NCBI GenBank assembly: GCA_023415815.1
Contig: JAEZJL010000219.1
Coordinates: 1 to 10,496 of the forward strand
Length of the DNA: 10,496 nt
Direction of reading: 5' to 3'
From: Bacillota bacterium
GTDB lineage: Bacteria; Bacillota; Clostridia; Acetivibrionales; DTU013
In this document: positions 6,981-10,496 of the stretch, in pieces
How the letters are laid out: each line of letters starts with the position of its first letter
Numbering within the stretch: the first letter of the stretch is position 1
The notes under the pieces: generated by a model
Seen by the model: the letters and a program-made list of their open reading frames with translations, nothing else
What the model was told of the DNA's origin: nothing
Databases searched by the model: none
Position numbers and translations under genes: made by a program

Positions 6981-7010
6981 AATTACACGAAATTATTATT
7001 TCGTGTAATT
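6981..7010. repeat. Perfect 13-bp inverted repeat with 4-bp centre (13-4-13)
   Basis: Left arm AATTACACGAAAT (6981-6993), centre TATT (6994-6997), right arm ATTTCGTGTAATT (6998-7010), with no mismatch. Read as 11-bp arms with an 8-bp centre, it has the geometry of a tyrosine-recombinase core site. It lies 22 bp upstream of the recombinase ATG and 15 bp after the rnfDC stop. It is A+T-rich and is followed on the minus strand by GAGAGG rather than a T tract, so it is not a normal intrinsic terminator. It may be a recombination site or a dyad operator. Confidence 0.85.
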
Positions 7011-7025
7011 AGACGTATTTTTTTC

Positions 7026-8831
7026 TCACCCTTTTTCTTTTGCAGCCGCATACTGCTTTGCTTCCGCCACCCTTGCGGCCAAATTTCTCCCCGCCAGACA
7101 GACATAGCTGCAGCTTCCGCAGCCGAGACATCTTTCGGGCGCCAGTACGCTTGTTTCTGAAATTCTGTCCTCATCGACCAGTTCGGCGATTTTTCCTGCC
7201 TCCAGGCCTGCCGGACAGCTTGTGCTGCAAAGACCGCAGCGCGAGCACTGTGGAGATTCCTTGTATTTCGGCATTTCGGAGGCCGCTATATAATTCGTGA
7301 GCCTGTCGGCAGCTTCTTCGTCTTCCGCCATATGGGACTGCATTATGCCGCCGCCTGCGAAAGCGAGTTTATTTCCGGGGTAAACCTTCTCCAGGATTTC
7401 TAGTATCCTATCGCCCAGTCGAATTTTTACGACCCTGCTCCTGCCGTTCTTCAAATCAGATACAGTAATATACCGTGTATCTGCATCGGCGTTGCGGAAT
7501 ACGGCATCATACACCACCAGAACCGTCTGGACATTCAACACAAGTATTCCTTCCGCTGCCGGTACCGCACCGTCGTCAAGCCTGATTCCCGTAACCTTTT
7601 CGATAAGTATCCTCTCGGCTCCCGCTGGATACATGTCCGGTACGTTTACTTTATCTATTATACCCGTTCCGGGTTTCGGAAGAAAGCTTCCCGTATTTTT
7701 TTTGACTGCGATATATGCCTTTTTGAAGCCCGCGCAGCTTATGAGCGCTTTGATCCCTCCGTATATCTCGTTCATGCGATTTTTTAAAAGCCATTTGTCG
7801 TGTATGAGACCCGGATCGCATTCCACGCCGTTTATAATCAGGCACCTGTCCGCTTTTCCGGATTCCAGAACGGTTTTTATCTTGTCCGCTGTCGGAAATC
7901 CTGCCCCGCCCATACCGAATACTCCGTGCTTTTCTATCCTGCGGAGGATTTCCGAAGCTCCGGGTACAACGGAGCTTTCAGGCTCCCCTTCCCTTTCGTC
8001 GGTCAAACCCCCGGTCAAATCCAGCAGCTCGCCGCCGATTCCTTCCTGCGGCACTACTTCTTTTATTCCGGAAAGCCTCCAGGAGGTCCTTTTCTTTGCG
8101 CCTTTCGTGCTTGTATCAAGCAAATATGAAATAAGGTTGAATATAAGGATTCCGATGATAAGGCTGCCGGCCATGGCGGGAAGCAGCATGGCGATACCGG
8201 CTGCGAAGCCTCCGATGAGGCCCGGGACAGGCTTGCGGGTGACGGTTACGGGGTCTGTGATTATAACACAGCCGAAGAATATGCAGTTGATTGCAACAGT
8301 CCATACTTCGTAACCGCCGCCGGTCAGCAAGGCCAGGGTCATGCCTGACATGAGCCCGATGCCCGCAAAGGGCCTGAACAATATAAACGGCAGCGACAGC
8401 AGCATGGCCGGAAGGTATAAAAAAGAATTTCCACTGAATAAAGGCTCAGGCGTGAAAAGGAATCCGAGCAGGAAAACACCTGTCAATGCAGGATTCAACG
8501 GATTTTTACCCGTACCGCCCCAGATGTACTTCCCCAGCAGGAGTGCGGCAAATACGCCTATAAGCTTACCCCATAGCGGTACTCCCGGAGTTAGCAGCTG
8601 GACGATGCAGGCAGTGACCGATGCCGAAACCGAGCATACCAGCCGTTTATGCCTTATAAAGCAGGCAGCGGCATCCGTCGCAAGCGCTGTAATAAGCAGC
8701 AGTATAAAGACCGCCAGCTCGGAAGGGCTGTCGAGCCAGTCCGGGAGCATGTACAAAAGCAGCACCCCAAAGAGTGCTGCCATAATATGTTCATTTGACC
8801 ATCGAAGCCTTATAAGAGGAAAGCTTCTCAT
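7026..8831 (-). CDS. RnfD-RnfC-like fusion protein (membrane flavin/Fe-S electron transfer)
   Basis: A 601-residue fusion. Residues 1-240 are an RnfD/NqrB-like membrane domain with about nine or ten helices, the RnfD signature GGTGKNPLNPAL (105-116) and SGMTLALL (162-169) at the place of the RnfD flavin-threonine motif SGAT. A hydrophilic linker (240-290) leads to an RnfC-like part: GVFGMGGAGFPT (303-314), the NuoF/RnfC FMN-NAD loop; NGVECDP (334-340); YPAGAE (401-406); an SLBB-like region (about 425-500); and two [4Fe-4S] motifs, C529-C532-C535-C539 and C568-C571-C574-C578. The usual N-terminal barrel domain of RnfC is not apparent. It probably passes electrons between a nicotinamide or other soluble donor and the membrane. 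AAAGGAGT (8845-8838) precedes the ATG, which overlaps the upstream stop as ATGA. Subunits A, B, E and G are not in view, so ion pumping is doubtful. Homology is clear; function is inferred. Confidence 0.85.
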   Translation of the reverse strand: MRSFPLIRLRWSNEHIMAALFGVLLLYMLPDWLDSPSELAVFILLLITALATDAAACFIRHKRLVCSVSASVTACIVQLLTPGVPLWGKLIGVFAALLLGKYIWGGTGKNPLNPALTGVFLLGFLFTPEPLFSGNSFLYLPAMLLSLPFILFRPFAGIGLMSGMTLALLTGGGYEVWTVAINCIFFGCVIITDPVTVTRKPVPGLIGGFAAGIAMLLPAMAGSLIIGILIFNLISYLLDTSTKGAKKRTSWRLSGIKEVVPQEGIGGELLDLTGGLTDEREGEPESSVVPGASEILRRIEKHGVFGMGGAGFPTADKIKTVLESGKADRCLIINGVECDPGLIHDKWLLKNRMNEIYGGIKALISCAGFKKAYIAVKKNTGSFLPKPGTGIIDKVNVPDMYPAGAERILIEKVTGIRLDDGAVPAAEGILVLNVQTVLVVYDAVFRNADADTRYITVSDLKNGRSRVVKIRLGDRILEILEKVYPGNKLAFAGGGIMQSHMAEDEEAADRLTNYIAASEMPKYKESPQCSRCGLCSTSCPAGLEAGKIAELVDEDRISETSVLAPERCLGCGSCSYVCLAGRNLAARVAEAKQYAAAKEKG

Positions 8832-9256
8832 CGATTGACTCCTTTGATGCGGGCATGAAGCTTATGGAGACCGGAGCCGAAGACCATCATGGGACATGCG
8901 ACAGCCGTCTCGATTCCGGCTTTGGCGCATATGTCAAGCGCTTCCGGGGTGGCAAGCCTCGAATTATGGAAAAGTACCCTTTTAATGCCCTTGTCTTTCA
9001 ACTGTTCGACAGTATCCTTTGTTTTCTTGCCGCTGATGAGCACGTAAGCGCTTTTCGGTATGTGCGGAAGCTCGTCAAGGCTTTTATAGACCTTTATATC
9101 AAAGCCTCTCCCCCCCTGCCTCGTGTTGATGGGAAATACCTTCAGCCCCGCGTTGGTAAACGCCTTATATATCATCCTGCTGAACCCCGGGTTGCTGCTG
9201 GAATAACCGATGAAAAGCACCTCACCGCCCTCGAAAAATTCTTTGTCTAGCTTCAT
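8828..9256 (-). CDS. CoA-binding domain protein (YccU-like, CoA_binding_2 family)
   Basis: A 142-residue single-domain Rossmann protein. The first strand-loop-helix reads VLFIGYSSSNPGFSRMIY (13-30), followed by AGLKVFPIN (36-44), KSLDELP (58-64), the VLFHNSRLATPEALDICAKAGI stretch (94-115) and a Cys-containing VACPMMVFG (119-127). This order resembles the stand-alone CoA-binding proteins related to the succinyl-CoA synthetase alpha N-domain. It is predicted to be cytoplasmic and to bind CoA or a nucleotide; no catalytic role is assigned. The ATG at 9256 is chosen because GGAGG (9270-9266) lies 9 nt upstream; the upstream TTG at 9274 would overlap that site. Its stop shares ATGA with the rnfDC start, so the two are translationally coupled and probably work together. 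Confidence 0.8.
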   Translation of the reverse strand: MKLDKEFFEGGEVLFIGYSSSNPGFSRMIYKAFTNAGLKVFPINTRQGGRGFDIKVYKSLDELPHIPKSAYVLISGKKTKDTVEQLKDKGIKRVLFHNSRLATPEALDICAKAGIETAVACPMMVFGSGLHKLHARIKGVNR

Positions 9257-9265
9257 TGAAATAGC

Positions 9266-9270
9266 CCTCC
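9266..9270 (-). promoter_or_regulatory. Ribosome binding site fixing the CoA-binding protein start
   Basis: GGAGG on the minus strand, 9 nt before the ATG at 9256. It excludes the longer TTG-initiated reading from 9274. Confidence 0.8.
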
Positions 9271-9347
9271 TCAAAATACTTTCACTGCCTTGCTGTTTGA
9301 ACGCAGCTTCCTTGTAATGGTTTTTCAGGTGTGTTCCTTCTATATAT

Positions 9348-9376
9348 ACTATATATTCTTATCTATTGTCTGACAA
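9348..9376 (-). promoter_or_regulatory. Strong sigma-A-like promoter for the CoA-binding/rnfDC unit
   Basis: Minus strand TTGTCA (9376-9371, 5/6), a 17-bp spacer and TATAGT (9353-9348, 5/6). It gives a leader of roughly 85 nt before the ATG at 9256. No clear intrinsic terminator follows rnfDC, so the recombinase gene could share this transcript. Confidence 0.65.
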
Positions 9377-9423
9377 GTATTGCAACCGCATAATGAAACA
9401 TAATAAGGCAATAGTATTTAAAT

Positions 9424-9460
9424 TTGTTCCGAATTGAAGTAGAATATAATGAAGTATAAT
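9424..9460 (+). promoter_or_regulatory. Promoter region with tandem TATAAT boxes for the beta-propeller gene
   Basis: Two perfect TATAAT hexamers start at 9445 and 9455, exactly 10 bp apart. TTGTTC (9424) and TTGAAG (9434) each precede one of them, with a short 15-bp spacer in both cases. The region is A+T-rich and about 50-85 bp before the ATG at 9511. Which box is used cannot be told. Confidence 0.45.
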
Positions 9461-9510
9461 ATTATTCAGTGGATTTTAACAAGCACTGTTGTACAAAGGA
9501 AGATTTTTTG

Positions 9511-10496
9511 ATGAGACGCAAAACAAGAAGCAGGAAGAGCAGAACCGGCGTGCCGATTGCCGCCGTTATTATTATCATAATATCCGGTATAACCGCAGGC
9601 GCTTCACTTGGAATATTGGGCGGAAATTATATAAGCGACCTGTATGCGTCCAGCGCGGATGTACCGGCAGCCGCCGAGGTCTCGACCTCCGGCGCCGGTG
9701 CCGGAGACGCGCCCGCTCCTTCCGCGGATAAGCCGGCAGCCGCTCCCGAAGCTCCTGGAGCTTCCGACGTTTCCGTCCCCGTTTCCCTCCTTCCCTCAAG
9801 CTTTAAGGGCTTTTTTTCCGAGGTATTGGTAAACAGAAAGCCGGCCGCCGGTTATAAGCGGCCTTACAGCCTTGAATTCCCCTCGCCCGGAGAGTATGCG
9901 AAGCTGGAAGGCGTCACCTGCTTCCGCGGCAACAACTACAGGGATTCCGCCGGTTACGGCACTGCCGATATAAAGCTCGGCAAGCTTAAGAAGGTATGGT
10001 CGGCAAAAAACGGGTATATTGACGCCTGGACAGGCACCGGCTGGAACGGCCAGCCTTCGATTGTCAAATGGAGCCCCGAAGTAAAAAACCTTATGAATAT
10101 CTATCCTGCGAAAAAGAAGAAGGATGACCTCAAAGAGGTTATTTATGCCACTCTTGACGGATATATATACTTTTTTGACCTGGACGACGGAAAACCCACC
10201 AGACCGCCCATCAACGTAGGCTCACCCCATAAGGGCAGCGTGGCGATCGATCCCAGAGGATATCCCCTGCTCTATGCCGGACAGGGGATCCCTGAAGTCG
10301 CAGGCAAAAAGATTCCCATAGGCTACAGGATTTACAGCCTCATCGACCAGAAGCAGCTGTATTTCATAAACGGCATGGACCCGGACACCTTCAGGTACTG
10401 GGGGGCTTTTGACTCCGGCGCGCTGATCGACGCCGCGACCGATACCTTTATCGAGTGCGGAGAGAACGGCATAATATATTCCGGCAAGCTCAATAC
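9511..10496 (+). CDS. Membrane-anchored PQQ-like beta-propeller repeat protein (partial, 3' end outside window)
   Basis: An open frame of 328 codons to the right edge with no stop, so the C-terminus is missing. The start has AAGGAAG (9496-9502) 8 nt upstream. The protein begins with a basic stretch (MRRKTRSRKSR), then one hydrophobic helix (about 14-38, including five consecutive Ile), then an Ala/Pro/Ser-rich low-complexity linker (about 48-95), placing the rest outside the membrane. From about 125 the sequence has the look of PQQ-like propeller repeats found in clostridial surface proteins: GVTCFRGNNYRDS, KVWSAKNGYIDAWTG, GWNGQPSIVKW, EVIYATLDGYIYFFDLDDG and GSVAIDPRGYPLLYAGQG. In such repeats the pattern 'stored value, then read-out' recurs per blade. 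Enzyme activity and PQQ binding are not shown. The most likely role is extracytoplasmic scaffolding or binding. Divergent from the CoA-binding gene. Confidence 0.75.
   Translation, partial: MRRKTRSRKSRTGVPIAAVIIIIISGITAGASLGILGGNYISDLYASSADVPAAAEVSTSGAGAGDAPAPSADKPAAAPEAPGASDVSVPVSLLPSSFKGFFSEVLVNRKPAAGYKRPYSLEFPSPGEYAKLEGVTCFRGNNYRDSAGYGTADIKLGKLKKVWSAKNGYIDAWTGTGWNGQPSIVKWSPEVKNLMNIYPAKKKKDDLKEVIYATLDGYIYFFDLDDGKPTRPPINVGSPHKGSVAIDPRGYPLLYAGQGIPEVAGKKIPIGYRIYSLIDQKQLYFINGMDPDTFRYWGAFDSGALIDAATDTFIECGENGIIYSGKLN

Noticed and set aside
6959..6982. N-terminal extension of the recombinase from a TTG at 6982
   Set aside because: Nothing like a ribosome binding site precedes it; the region upstream is the inverted repeat, while the purine-rich site lies between the TTG and the ATG at 6958.
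6981..7010. The palindrome as a rho-independent terminator of rnfDC
   Set aside because: The stem is A+T-rich and followed on the minus strand by GAGAGG rather than a T run; termination by another route cannot be excluded.
7492..8313. A 273-codon plus-strand open frame
   Set aside because: It lies wholly antisense to the RnfDC fusion, whose motifs are unmistakable; composition is Ser/Pro-rich shadow sequence.

Overview
The window reads as a chromosomal segment of an anaerobic, low-to-mid G+C Gram-positive bacterium, most likely class Clostridia. The reasons are strong GGAGG-type ribosome binding sites, a LytR-CpsA-Psr cell-wall ligase, the clostridial form of M18 aminopeptidase, Rnf-type redox modules, an orphan bacteriohemerythrin and a membrane-anchored beta-propeller protein. 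Base composition looks fairly even (high forties % G+C by eye, not computed). No transposase, phage gene, CRISPR array, rRNA or tRNA was seen.

Layout, left to right. Positions 4-807 (minus) encode a PHP-family histidinol-phosphatase-like hydrolase, divergent from an M18 aminopeptidase (941-2374, plus). The aminopeptidase converges on a minus-strand pair, LCP ligase (4128 to 3052) followed 21 bp later by a DedA membrane protein (3030 to 2401). Both converging units share one bidirectional terminator that is partly inside the dedA coding sequence. A 332-bp intergenic region (4129-4460) carries divergent promoters and a four-fold 11-bp-periodic repeat that looks like a PhoP/Pho box, directly ahead of a PiT phosphate transporter (4461-5459, plus). 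A bacteriohemerythrin follows (5538-5927, plus).

The minus strand then carries three co-oriented genes read from right to left: a small CoA-binding Rossmann protein (9256 to 8828), a 601-residue natural fusion of an RnfD-like membrane domain to an RnfC-like FMN/Fe-S domain (8831 to 7026, ATGA overlap with the previous gene), and a tyrosine recombinase of the Xer type (6958 to 5948). A perfect 13-4-13 inverted repeat lies just upstream of the recombinase. A strong-looking promoter drives this set from about 9376. Divergently, a membrane-anchored PQQ-like beta-propeller protein begins at 9511 and runs off the right edge.

Functionally, the LCP and DedA genes fit together as cell-envelope functions (wall glycopolymer attachment and undecaprenyl-phosphate recycling). 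The PiT gene looks phosphate-responsive. The CoA-binding/RnfDC pair is the least ordinary part: a compact, translationally coupled membrane redox module with no other Rnf subunits in view, an altered flavinylation motif and no recognisable RnfC N-terminal barrel domain. All functional statements are from sequence reading only.
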